Positions 43,539-49,980 of a stretch of DNA of 49,980 nucleotides are shown here, in pieces. Origin of the DNA: Roseofilum halophilum BLCC-M91 (GTDB lineage Bacteria > Cyanobacteriota > Cyanobacteriia > Cyanobacteriales > Desertifilaceae). The DNA lies in the NCBI RefSeq assembly GCF_030068445.1, contig NZ_JAQPOK010000155.1, forward strand, positions 1-49,980, read 5' to 3'. Position 1 is the stretch's first letter, and every line of letters begins with the position of its first letter. Made by a program: the position numbers and the translations under genes. The notes under the pieces are model-generated. The model searched no databases, was not told the DNA's origin, and was given only the letters and a program-made list of their open reading frames with translations.

Positions 43539-44249
43539 ATGTATACTTACGCCTTGATGAAAAGACCGGAAACGGCTCTAGAACTGCCTCCAGGATTGGT
43601 TGGTGATTTAGAGCTGGTGGGTACTGGGCAGTTAGCGGCAATTACTGAGCCACGAATCTCGCCGACTAAAATGGAGGCGCTGGTGCAAGACGATCGCCTT
43701 TTAGAGCAAGCCTATATTCATTATGGGGTCGTGGTCTGTGATTTATTTGCCAAGACTACGATTTTACCTCTGAAATTCTACCATTGTTTTCGCGATCGCC
43801 CGGCCCTAGAAGAGCATCTCACTGCCCATCAAGACCAATATCTGACAACCCTCAATACTTTAGACGGGAAAGGGGAATATATCTTAAAAGCCTTTCCCAA
43901 ACCCTTAGAGCTTCCCCCTTTAGACAAGGAACAAAAGGGTAAAGCCTATTTTCTGGCCAAAAAACGCCGGTATCAGCAGCAGCAAGAGTATCAAAACCAA
44001 CAAGATTTACAATGGGAAACGCTGACAGAGCAAGTGTTAGCCCTGTATCCGGAGGCTGTTATTCCTGAATCCCAAGACGAAAAACGAGAACTGTTTTGGT
44101 TAGGAGACAAGAATGGGCGATCGCTGTTAGAAAAACACCTCTTCACTTGGCAAGAACTTTGCCCAGATTGGGATTTAAACTTGAGCGATCCCATTCCACC
44201 CTACGATTTTCTAGGGATCTTGAACACTCTCCCTGATGATTTGGGATGA
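43539..44249 (+). CDS. GvpL/GvpF-family protein (orphan)
   Basis: A 236-residue protein with the GvpL/F pattern: MYTYALMKRP start, LAAITEPRISP, EQAYIHYGVVVCDLFAKTTILPLKFYHCF and FRDRPALEEHL. GvpF/L proteins help initiate gas vesicle assembly. No gvpA, gvpC, gvpN or other gas vesicle gene is within the window, so this may be a stand-alone member with another role. Its last 39 bases overlap the 3' end of the convergent DUF3084 gene. Confidence 0.87.
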   Translation: MYTYALMKRPETALELPPGLVGDLELVGTGQLAAITEPRISPTKMEALVQDDRLLEQAYIHYGVVVCDLFAKTTILPLKFYHCFRDRPALEEHLTAHQDQYLTTLNTLDGKGEYILKAFPKPLELPPLDKEQKGKAYFLAKKRRYQQQQEYQNQQDLQWETLTEQVLALYPEAVIPESQDEKRELFWLGDKNGRSLLEKHLFTWQELCPDWDLNLSDPIPPYDFLGILNTLPDDLG

Positions 44250-45716
44250 AGTGCGAAAGACTTCCTCATTCTCTTCAAAAGCGACCAAATCAATCCGCAG
44301 TGGGCCGGCTGTATAGGTAGTTTCCGAGGCGATGGCTTGAATAGTGATTCGGGTGGGATTAGCTTGAATTTTCTGCACAAAATTCATCAAGGTTTCTGGC
44401 GACCCATCGCCCACTTGTAAACGGCTTTCTAAAATCCCACCTCGACGGGCCCGAAAGCGACAAGATTCAATCAAAATTCCAATTTGTTCGATTAATTCCT
44501 CTTCACTCATGGTCGCGCCATTGGTTATCCCAGTGGCGATCACTTCTCCGGATTCAAACACGACTTGATTTAAGGCGACATCGGCAAAAATTTCCACATT
44601 CGATTCGCCACGAATATAGTTTCCTGCTGAGAGCAGACGAACCACATATTCTTGACCATCAGCAATTCGTTCTTTTAACCGTTCCACCTGGTCTGTCGTC
44701 ACTTCAATCACTTGCTCATTCAGTTCTCCCGTGCCTGGTTTGACCTGTTCTCTAGCATATTGATTAGCAATGTCTAATAACCGATTAACCACTTGTACAG
44801 ATCCTTGAGGATCGAGAATTTCTACCACCGCAGAAGCCAAGATTTGTCCCCGCAATAAAGCCAAGTTTCCTTGCCGTAAATCTTGATAATCTTGATAATA
44901 TCGCTCAAAAATTCTGACTTGGCGCTCTAAAAATTTCTGTTGATTTTCGAGTTCTTTTAATCGCTCCTCTCGCTCTTCAATGACTTGATTGCGATCCTCA
45001 ATTTCCCGATCGCGGTTTTCGATCTCCTCATCACGCTGGGCAATCAACTCATTGCGTTCAGCAATTTCCTCATCTCGTTGTGCAATTTGGGACTTGACCT
45101 CATTTTGCTGACGAATCAACTCTTCCCGCTCGGATCTCAGTTGCTCTAATTCTGACCGTAGCGTTTCGGTTTGAACGTTGACTCTTTGCAGTTGATCTTG
45201 GGCTTGTTGAAATTTCCCCATCACCTCCCGTAATTGAACTTGGGTGTTCTCAAAATTGGCTTGAATGTCCCTTAACTGGGCTTGAGTTTTTTCCAAGTTT
45301 TCCTCGGTGGCCGATTTTTGGGCAATCACCGTCTGCAAACTGGCATTGAGATTATCTAAATTTTCTTGTACCAGTTCCCGTTCTGCTCGTGCCTGAGCGA
45401 GGTCAATTTCAATCTGTGCCTTTTGCGCTTGGGTAGATTGGAGTTCTCGACGAGCTTGACGCAGTTTACGCTGGGTTTCATCGTATTCAAAAATCCCTCG
45501 GCGCAAAGGCTGACTCATGGCAAAGAGAATGCCTAGGGTTGACCCAGAAATCAAAGTACCCGTAACAATGGTTACTAAAACGGCGGTTTGTCGGGGGCGA
45601 AGATTAAATAAACTTAACCTGGCTTTACCCACCTTTGTCCCCAGGCGATCGCCCAGGGTAGCGAGTAAACCCCCTAAAAACAAAATCGAGACAATCAGAA
45701 TAATGCCAATAGTCAT
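44211..45716 (-). CDS. DUF3084 coiled-coil membrane protein
   Basis: A 501-residue protein. Two membrane helices at the start (IILIVSILFLGGLLATLG and AVLVTIVTGTLISGSTLGILFA) are followed by a coiled coil of about 75-300 with near-repeats such as EERNELIAQRDEEIENRDREI-like units, and then a beta-containing DUF3084 domain (about 300-501). The family is found mainly in cyanobacteria and its function is unknown. It is downstream of ntcA on the same strand with a gap of about 95 bases, so the two might be co-expressed. Confidence 0.9.
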   Translation of the reverse strand: MTIGIILIVSILFLGGLLATLGDRLGTKVGKARLSLFNLRPRQTAVLVTIVTGTLISGSTLGILFAMSQPLRRGIFEYDETQRKLRQARRELQSTQAQKAQIEIDLAQARAERELVQENLDNLNASLQTVIAQKSATEENLEKTQAQLRDIQANFENTQVQLREVMGKFQQAQDQLQRVNVQTETLRSELEQLRSEREELIRQQNEVKSQIAQRDEEIAERNELIAQRDEEIENRDREIEDRNQVIEEREERLKELENQQKFLERQVRIFERYYQDYQDLRQGNLALLRGQILASAVVEILDPQGSVQVVNRLLDIANQYAREQVKPGTGELNEQVIEVTTDQVERLKERIADGQEYVVRLLSAGNYIRGESNVEIFADVALNQVVFESGEVIATGITNGATMSEEELIEQIGILIESCRFRARRGGILESRLQVGDGSPETLMNFVQKIQANPTRITIQAIASETTYTAGPLRIDLVAFEENEEVFRTSSQIIRESVQDP

Positions 45717-45810
45717 GGGTAGCTAGAGACAATCCAAGATCCAGATATAGCCTAGCCCATCAGAGTAAAGGCGATCGCCTAAAGCGTCAGAATTCACATC
45801 ACTGTTCAAG

Positions 45811-46482
45811 TTAAGCAAACTGTTGACTCAGAACCACTGGATTATGTACCGTAATCTTCTTCTTATGGATAGAAATCATTTTTTCGGCGCGTAAATCACC
45901 GAGCAAACGGGTAACCGTCACTCGTGTCGAACCGATCGCCTCGGCGATCGCCTGATGAGAGAGTTTGAGATCGATGGTAATGCCATCCTCGGAAGGAACT
46001 CCAAAATCTCGACACAAAATCAACAAAAAACTCACCAGTCGCGATCCCATATCCCGATGAGCCAAAGTCTCAATCATCATCTCCGTTTGTAAGATCCGAG
46101 AAGAAAGACCTTGCAGCATCACCATCGACAGCTCTGGATTTTGTTTAATCGTCTTCTCTACCCGATCGATCGGCAGAGAAAGCAATTCCACCGGAGTAAA
46201 CGCCACAGCATGATAGAATCGGTCGGAACGATGGCCCGTAATTAAGGACAACACCCCAAAGACACTATTTTCCCGCAGTAGGGCTACGGTAATTTCCTCT
46301 CCAGCCTCATAAACTCTAGAGAGCTTCACCGCTCCTTTGAGCAGGAAATAAACCCGCTCGGCTGGATCGCCCGGAAAAAAGATGGTTTTACCACGCTCAA
46401 AGCTTTCCACCACTGGAGGAAAACCACCGCCACTCATTTGGCGAAACATAGCCGCTAGGGATTTGTCATCACTGAGTACCAT
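45811..46482 (-). CDS. ntcA: Global nitrogen regulator NtcA
   Basis: A 223-residue CRP-family activator/repressor that binds 2-oxoglutarate and GTA-N8-TAC sites under low nitrogen. The cyclic-nucleotide-like fold has [39 protein letters not shown] and [21 protein letters not shown]; the DNA-recognition helix is [22 protein letters not shown], split here at the usual HTH. Length and motifs match NtcA of other cyanobacteria almost exactly. The cyanophycin genes in the same window are typical of the nitrogen economy it controls. Confidence 0.98.
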   Translation of the reverse strand: MVLSDDKSLAAMFRQMSGGGFPPVVESFERGKTIFFPGDPAERVYFLLKGAVKLSRVYEAGEEITVALLRENSVFGVLSLITGHRSDRFYHAVAFTPVELLSLPIDRVEKTIKQNPELSMVMLQGLSSRILQTEMMIETLAHRDMGSRLVSFLLILCRDFGVPSEDGITIDLKLSHQAIAEAIGSTRVTVTRLLGDLRAEKMISIHKKKITVHNPVVLSQQFA

Positions 46483-46570
46483 ATTGCTTTACTTCGTAAT
46501 GTGTGACTGTGCGATCGCGATAGCGTTGCGGAGCAATCTCGCTCTCCAACCAAGTGATCTGGTGAGCAGT

Positions 46571-46584
46571 GTATCACCTTCCAC
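46571..46584. promoter_or_regulatory. Near-consensus NtcA box upstream of ntcA
   Basis: Read on the minus strand (the ntcA direction) the site is GTG-N8-TAC, one base off the NtcA consensus GTA-N8-TAC. It lies about 90 bases upstream of the ntcA start in the 340-base ntcA/fabI gap. Auto-regulation of ntcA is known in several cyanobacteria, but no matching -10 (TAN3T) at 22 bases is clear here. Confidence 0.28.
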
Positions 46585-46758
46585 CACTGACCTTAAAACA
46601 AATTTAACGGAGTTTTTAAATAAAAGTGTTATCTTCATCCCGGATGGATTGGTATGAGTTTAACTAATCTAGACCCATTTGTGGAAAACTCGACCCTAAA
46701 AAATCTCTGCCCACCCAGATCGGGCAGTCAGTCTGTATGAGATGATGCCAATAGACCT

Positions 46759-46783
46759 AAAAGAGTGCATGATGCGCTCTTTT
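46759..46783. promoter_or_regulatory. 25-bp near-perfect palindrome upstream of fabI
   Basis: AAAAGAG-T-GCAT-G-ATGC-G-CTCTTTT is symmetric except for one T/G position. It ends 40 bases before the fabI start. It could be a dimer-binding operator or a 5' leader hairpin with a T-rich right side. The rest of the 340-base ntcA/fabI gap holds only promoters that I cannot place firmly. Confidence 0.4.
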
Positions 46784-46822
46784 GGGATATCTTAGCTAGA
46801 TTCTATTGACGATCAAACCATC

Positions 46823-47599
46823 ATGCTCAATTTAACTGGAAAAAACGCGCTCATTTTAGGAGTTGCCAATAACCGCTCCATCGCTTGGGGAATTACCCAA
46901 CAACTCCATCAAGCGGGAGCTAACTTAGGAATTACCTATTTACCTGACGAAAAAGACCGCTACCGCAAAAAAGTCCAAGATTTAGTCTCTCCCCTCAATC
47001 CCAGCCTATTTATGCCCTGTGATGTGCAAAACGACGATCAGGTGGCCGAGATGTTCGAGACGGTGAAAAAAGAATGGGGCCATATCGATATTCTGATTCA
47101 TTCTTTGGCCTTTGCTGGTAAAGATGAACTCACGGGAGACTTTAGCGAGACCACGCGCTCCGGGTTTCTCAAGGCCATGGAAATTAGCACCTATTCTTTA
47201 ACTCAGTTGTGCGCTCAAGCCAAAACCTGCATGGCTGAAGGGGGTTCGATTGTTACCCTGAGCTATTTGGGTGGCGTAAAGGTCATTCCCAATTACAATG
47301 TCATGGGTATAGCCAAATCAGGTTTGGAAATGAGTGTGCGCTATTTGGCTGCTGAATTGGGGCCGAAAAATATTCGCGTGAATGCTATTTCTTCTGGGCC
47401 CATTCGCACGTTGGCTTCTTCAGCCGTGGGGGGGATTTTGGATATGATTAAGCATGTGGAAGAAATTGCTCCCCTACGACGGACAGTGACGCAAACGGAA
47501 GTGGGAAATACGGCTGCGTTTCTTTGTAGTGACTTAGCTAGTGGGATTACGGGGCAAGTCATCTATGTGGATGCTGGATATGAAATTATGGGCATGTGA
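46823..47599 (+). CDS. fabI: Enoyl-[acyl-carrier-protein] reductase (NADH)
   Basis: A 258-residue short-chain dehydrogenase-type enzyme for the last step of fatty-acid elongation. It has MLNLTGKNALILGVANNRSIAWGI with the FabI-specific nucleotide loop, IDILIHSLAFAGKDEL, and the catalytic Tyr-x6-Lys in NYNVMGIAKSGLEMS, then NAISSGPIRTLASSAV and a C-terminal GQVIYVDAGYEIMGM. It lies opposite ntcA and converges on the contractile-tail operon, leaving 49 bases before that operon's last stop. Confidence 0.97.
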   Translation: MLNLTGKNALILGVANNRSIAWGITQQLHQAGANLGITYLPDEKDRYRKKVQDLVSPLNPSLFMPCDVQNDDQVAEMFETVKKEWGHIDILIHSLAFAGKDELTGDFSETTRSGFLKAMEISTYSLTQLCAQAKTCMAEGGSIVTLSYLGGVKVIPNYNVMGIAKSGLEMSVRYLAAELGPKNIRVNAISSGPIRTLASSAVGGILDMIKHVEEIAPLRRTVTQTEVGNTAAFLCSDLASGITGQVIYVDAGYEIMGM

Positions 47600-47648
47600 T
47601 CGGAGTGAATCGTTGACCGTGGCAAGGTCAAAAGCGAGGATCGCAATT

Positions 47649-47801
47649 TTATTCAGGATTTAGCATCTCGGCAATTTGTACGACCCATTGCTGACGCTCC
47701 TGATGGTCTAAGGCTAAAATTTCGGCCCTCGACCAGTGAAAATGAAAGGCGATAAAGGCTACCTCCCGATACAACTGGGGTAGGGGGTAGCCGGTTGCTC
47801 C
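47649..47801 (-). CDS. DUF6760-like tail protein segment, probably made by -1 frameshift from the upstream chaperone gene
   Basis: This frame encodes GATGYPLPQLYREVAF, then IAFHFHWSRAEILALDHQER and QQWVVQIAEMLNPE, about 50 residues. From memory it resembles the small DUF6760 proteins of contractile injection clusters. There is no ATG, GTG or usable TTG upstream in frame: the frame is closed by TAA about 40 bases before this point, and only an ATT lies between. It overlaps the end of the chaperone gene in the -1 frame. At the junction, a run of five G (47800-47804) is followed 7 bases later by a 10-bp stem (47786-47792 with 47757-47763, plus 3 inner pairs). This suggests a fusion protein made by ribosomal slippage. 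A rare ATT start is the alternative. Confidence 0.65.
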   Translation of the reverse strand, partial: GATGYPLPQLYREVAFIAFHFHWSRAEILALDHQERQQWVVQIAEMLNPE

Positions 47802-48115
47802 CCCGACATCCCTAATTCTGCCTCCCCAGGGTTAATGCTGTTGTAGAGATCGAGGAGGTAGTCTAAATCGATCAGAAACAAGTTTTCTAAGGCTTCTGGG
47901 GTGACTAAGGGGAGTGTACCCAGTTCGACTATGGTGCGCGAGAGCATGACGAGAGGGCGATAATCGGGGTATTCGGAGAGGTTCGGGTGGCGATCGCCAA
48001 TTATCTCATCATTCCCCGTTGCCAAACGGATCGCTCCTTCTCGATGTACAGTTCCTTCCTCATCCACCAGCCCTTTCGGTAAGACAAACCCAAACCCCAT
48101 GGAATCATCACTCAT
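47759..48115 (-). CDS. Phage-tail assembly chaperone-like protein (TAC_7/gp41 type), second copy
   Basis: A 118-residue protein. Its core (FVLPKGLVDEEGTVHREGAIRLA, then NDEII, LVMLSRTIVELGTL, ENLFLIDLDYLLDLYNSIN) matches the preceding gene in order and spacing, showing tandem duplication. It resembles tail assembly chaperones of Mu gp41/P2 E type and the equivalent proteins of contractile injection systems. The last 16 residues (MSGEQPATPYPSCIGR) have no counterpart in the first copy and lie over the alternative frame, so they are probably only read when no frameshift occurs. It overlaps the first copy by 8 bases. Confidence 0.75.
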   Translation of the reverse strand: MSDDSMGFGFVLPKGLVDEEGTVHREGAIRLATGNDEIIGDRHPNLSEYPDYRPLVMLSRTIVELGTLPLVTPEALENLFLIDLDYLLDLYNSINPGEAELGMSGEQPATPYPSCIGR

Positions 48116-48413
48116 TCTCTACCGGTTCCAACTCATTAATCTGACGATAAAAATCCTGAAGATAACCTAAATCTACAGCAAACATATTTTCTACCACTGC
48201 CGGGGAAATTTCCTGTAGGGTTCCCAACTGCACAATCACCCGCGCCAAAATAATCACCGTCGCATAAGCCGGATTATCCATCACCCTCGGATCGCGCATG
48301 GGGATAATTTCATCCATAGCGCGAGATAAGCGCATCCGTCCCTGACGGTGCAGATTTCCATCGGAGTCTAAATAGCCTTTCGGCAACGTAAAATCAAACT
48401 CAGTTTGCAGCAT
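48108..48413 (-). CDS. Phage-tail assembly chaperone-like protein (TAC_7/gp41 type), first copy
   Basis: A 101-residue protein: FDFTLPKGYLDSDGNLHRQGRMRLS, then DEIIPMRDPRV, IILARVIVQLGTLQEIS, VENMFAVDLGYLQDFYRQINEL. In phages such proteins coat the tape measure during tail assembly. No clear Shine-Dalgarno is seen. Its ending NE-stop overlaps the next ATG, pointing to coupled translation. I place it in the tail family from the LPKG...DEII...LGTL pattern and from its neighbours; a search would be needed to settle the family. Confidence 0.75.
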   Translation of the reverse strand: MLQTEFDFTLPKGYLDSDGNLHRQGRMRLSRAMDEIIPMRDPRVMDNPAYATVIILARVIVQLGTLQEISPAVVENMFAVDLGYLQDFYRQINELEPVENE

Positions 48414-48463
48414 ATCATTTTTAATTTTTTCGGCTGTCGCCTTTACTGAAAATTTTTAATTGT

Positions 48464-49066
48464 TTACGGCGGCGAAATTCGCTTAAACACCTCACAAGCC
48501 ATTTCCAACTCTTCACAAGCAAGTTCGGAACTCGAAGCCGTATTATCCGTGACACTATAGCTGATCGGCCAAGCATTTTCAAACTGAAACAGAGCGCCAA
48601 TATCCCCATTCTGACGATAAACGGCGATCGATCCATTACGGCGCTGTTTAGCCCAATCCCCCTCTTGCACCGCATTCAACCAATTCCAGAGGGTTTCCGA
48701 ACCACTTAACCCCCGTCTAAGACTAATATTATCAATCGTTGTTTTAGCCCCAGGAAGTTTAGAGGTATAGAGCATTCCCCGCTTGGCTTTGCCCCAAGGT
48801 TCCGGGAAAACTTCCGTAAATTCAACGACTTCTTGAGAAACTTTGAAGCCTTTACACTCCATAAATAACCCATCCACCCCATCCTTAGAGCCATCTAAAT
48901 ATAACTCCACATAAAACCGACAAGCCGTTAAAATTTCCGCCAAGTCCCGTTGAATTGCAAAGGCATCTTTGCCCCGACTCGAAAATCGAGAAGAGATATT
49001 AGAGCGTTGTCTACTCGGTTGGCGTTGGGATCGATTCAGATTGGGAAAACGAGAAAACATAGGCAT
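48464..49066 (-). CDS. Contractile-tail tube protein, T4 gp19-like, with basic N-terminal extension
   Basis: A 200-residue protein. From about residue 40 it follows the gp19 tube fold: ILTACRFYVELYLDGS, FMECKGFKVSQEVVEFTEVF, LPGAKTTIDNISLRRGLSGSETLWNWL, IAVYRQNGDIGALFQFENAWPISY. The first 40 residues are rich in Arg, Ser and Asn (FPNLNRSQRQPSRQRSN), unlike the other tube gene. A longer second tube-like protein often serves as the adaptor between tube and spike in injection systems (Afp5 type). The ATG at 49066 is preferred to a TTG at 49078. It is 50 bases upstream of the first chaperone gene. Confidence 0.82.
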   Translation of the reverse strand: MPMFSRFPNLNRSQRQPSRQRSNISSRFSSRGKDAFAIQRDLAEILTACRFYVELYLDGSKDGVDGLFMECKGFKVSQEVVEFTEVFPEPWGKAKRGMLYTSKLPGAKTTIDNISLRRGLSGSETLWNWLNAVQEGDWAKQRRNGSIAVYRQNGDIGALFQFENAWPISYSVTDNTASSSELACEELEMACEVFKRISPP

Positions 49067-49085
49067 AATTAAGATCAAATCTACT

Positions 49086-49116
49086 GGTAGGGGCGGGTTT
49101 CAAACCCGCCCCTACC
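49086..49116. repeat. 31-bp perfect palindrome between the two tube genes
   Basis: GGTAGGGGCGGGTTT is followed by one C and its exact complement, AAACCCGCCCCTACC. The palindrome lies in the 73-base gap between the tube genes. It may be a dispersed repeat or an intra-operon hairpin that attenuates or stabilises the mRNA. Confidence 0.9.
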
Positions 49117-49139
49117 CTGTATTTCATCATCTTCCTGAA

Positions 49140-49640
49140 TTATACGGCTGGTGCTGGTGCTATGCTGGTTCCTTCCGTTGGCACTTTTCTAATCCCCGTA
49201 TGGCTAATTTCTATGGTTTCCTTGAATAAATCTGCGCTATCTGCGCCCGCCTGAGTTGTGGTATATTTTGCGGGGATAGCTTGTATTATATTGTACCTCG
49301 CCCCTTCCGTTCCATCCTGCTTATAGATCACTAAAGAAGCATCTCCAGAATCTGCCACAGCATTTGTTGTTCCCCCAGTCATGGATGAGGGATGAGAGCT
49401 GGTATACCAGTTAATTAGAGCATCATTTTCGACGGTTGTCACAAACTCTAAGGTCATATTCTCATAGCTGACATGAGAAGGGGTAATTTGGGTTCCAGCC
49501 GCCACATTTTTCCCGGCATAAATGGCTTGTCCTTCGGCTGCGGGTTCAATGCTCATGGAAATGCCACTGACTTTTTGTAATTGTAGGGTGGTAATGCCCT
49601 TCAATTCAAAATAAAACCGGGCTTGGGTCAAATACTCCAT
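49140..49640 (-). CDS. Contractile-tail tube protein, T4 gp19-like
   Basis: A 166-residue protein: YLTQARFYFELKGITTLQLQKVSGISM, PSHVSYENMTLEFVTTVENDALINWY, ASLVIYKQDGTEGARYNIIQAIPAKY and FKETIEISHTGIRKV, the gp19/Hcp-like tube pattern found in contractile injection systems. It lacks the basic extension of the next gene, so it is probably the main inner-tube subunit. AGGAG lies 8 bases upstream of the ATG at 49640. The sheath, spike, baseplate and AAA genes are not in the window and should lie beyond 49980 or elsewhere. Confidence 0.85.
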   Translation of the reverse strand: MEYLTQARFYFELKGITTLQLQKVSGISMSIEPAAEGQAIYAGKNVAAGTQITPSHVSYENMTLEFVTTVENDALINWYTSSHPSSMTGGTTNAVADSGDASLVIYKQDGTEGARYNIIQAIPAKYTTTQAGADSADLFKETIEISHTGIRKVPTEGTSIAPAPAV

Positions 49641-49761
49641 GGTTCACTCTCCTGTTAAGATAGTTATGATGAGATGGAAAAAGGTACAGAGGTTAAGATT
49701 CTAGTGCCGTGATACAGGCAATTGGGAACTTTGTATTTTGGGTAATGCGAGCATCTTGCTC

Positions 49762-49846
49762 GCTAGAGAAAGGTACGGAGCAATATGCTCGCTAGAGAAA
49801 GGTACGGAGCAATACAGCGCTAGAGAAAGGCACGGAGCAATACAGC
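49762..49846. repeat. Three tandem copies of a 28/29-bp unit
   Basis: Units begin GCTAGAGAAAGGTACGGAGC at 49762, 49791 and 49819 (29, 28 and 28 bases), differing at the 3' end (AATATGCTC or AATACAGC) and at one T/C. No spacers lie between them, so this is not a CRISPR array. It sits in the 340-base stretch upstream of the tube operon. Confidence 0.9.
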
Positions 49847-49857
49847 GCTTCGCGCGG

Positions 49858-49885
49858 TAATGGGTAATGGGTAATGGGTAATGGG
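49858..49885. repeat. Tandem heptamer TAATGGG, four copies
   Basis: Four exact TAATGGG units follow the 28-bp repeats. The same heptamer is at 43449-43487. Apart from these repeats, 49641-49980 holds no supported gene. Confidence 0.95.
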
Positions 49886-49980
49886 AAAACCATTTTTTAC
49901 GCTAGAGTGCCCATTCTTCAGGCTTTTCATGGGACAACACTCTCAAGGAACATTTCGATTACTGTACCTCATAACATCGA

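Noticed and set aside
49762-49846. Regular repeats that could suggest a CRISPR array
   Set aside because: The units abut directly without unique spacers, there are only three, and no cas genes are near.
49929-49980. Plus-strand frame starting MGQHSQGTFRLLYL and running off the window
   Set aside because: Only 17 residues are visible, with no Shine-Dalgarno and no family match. A minus-strand frame is also open at the edge, so neither can be supported.
1-49980. tRNA and rRNA genes
   Set aside because: No cloverleaf-like segment with a recognisable TPsiC arm and acceptor pairing, and no rRNA-like stretch, was seen in the gaps; a covariance-model scan would be decisive.

Overview
The window is chromosomal DNA from a cyanobacterium. 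It carries phycobilin and phycobilisome genes (pcyA and a cpcF-like lyase gene), the cyanophycin genes cphB and cphA, the nitrogen regulator gene ntcA, and many HIP1 palindromes (GCGATCGC), a base signature of cyanobacteria. Heptamer repeats of TAATGGG, GATCCCCC-type miniature repeats and long coiled-coil or HEAT proteins fit a filamentous or other large-genome lineage. I do not name a genus.

Layout. 1-6.9 kb: the edge of an IS200/IS605-type TnpB gene, then a tightly spaced lipoprotein binding protein / hybrid histidine kinase / response regulator-kinase operon, then deoC. 6.9-12.7 kb: an accessory island holding a HEPN/MNT pair, a STAND NTPase, an argininosuccinate-synthase-like gene followed by a HemW-like radical SAM gene, and an antitoxin-only pair (DUF433 and UPF0175). 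Two 71-bp direct copies of one GATCCCCC repeat lie at 7674 and 12632 and bound most of this island. The argG-like/HemW-like pair is AT-rich and has no HIP1 site. 12.8-26.9 kb: mostly housekeeping genes (recO, an MFS carrier, a GT4 glycosyltransferase, M1 aminopeptidase, Gfo/Idh oxidoreductase, a CpcF-like lyase, cbiT, a PLP decarboxylase, ychF, sufE, trmD), plus a probable small RNA with its own promoter and a strong terminator hairpin at 24.85-24.96 kb. 27.1-32.5 kb: cyanophycinase and cyanophycin synthetase, tatA, pcyA and a small phosphatase. 32.6-39.9 kb: exopolysaccharide export (Wza-like, Wzc-like), a glycosyltransferase, an SGNH hydrolase and a methyltransferase. 40.2-47.6 kb: an acyltransferase, a gamma-glutamylcyclotransferase-like protein, an orphan GvpL/F protein, a DUF3084 coiled-coil protein, ntcA and fabI.

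47.6-49.7 kb (minus strand): one end of a phage-tail-like contractile injection system, with two gp19-type tube proteins, two tandem tail-assembly-chaperone-like proteins and a small DUF6760-like coding region that has no ordinary start codon. That last region lies in the -1 frame of the second chaperone gene. At the crossover there is a run of five G, then a 7-nt spacer, then a 10-bp stem-loop. This is the arrangement expected for programmed -1 frameshifting, as known for tail chaperones of phages lambda, P2 and Mu. It is the most interesting observation here. The second is the argG-like/HemW-like cassette in the repeat-bounded island.

All functions are read from sequence motifs and remembered family features. 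No database search was run.
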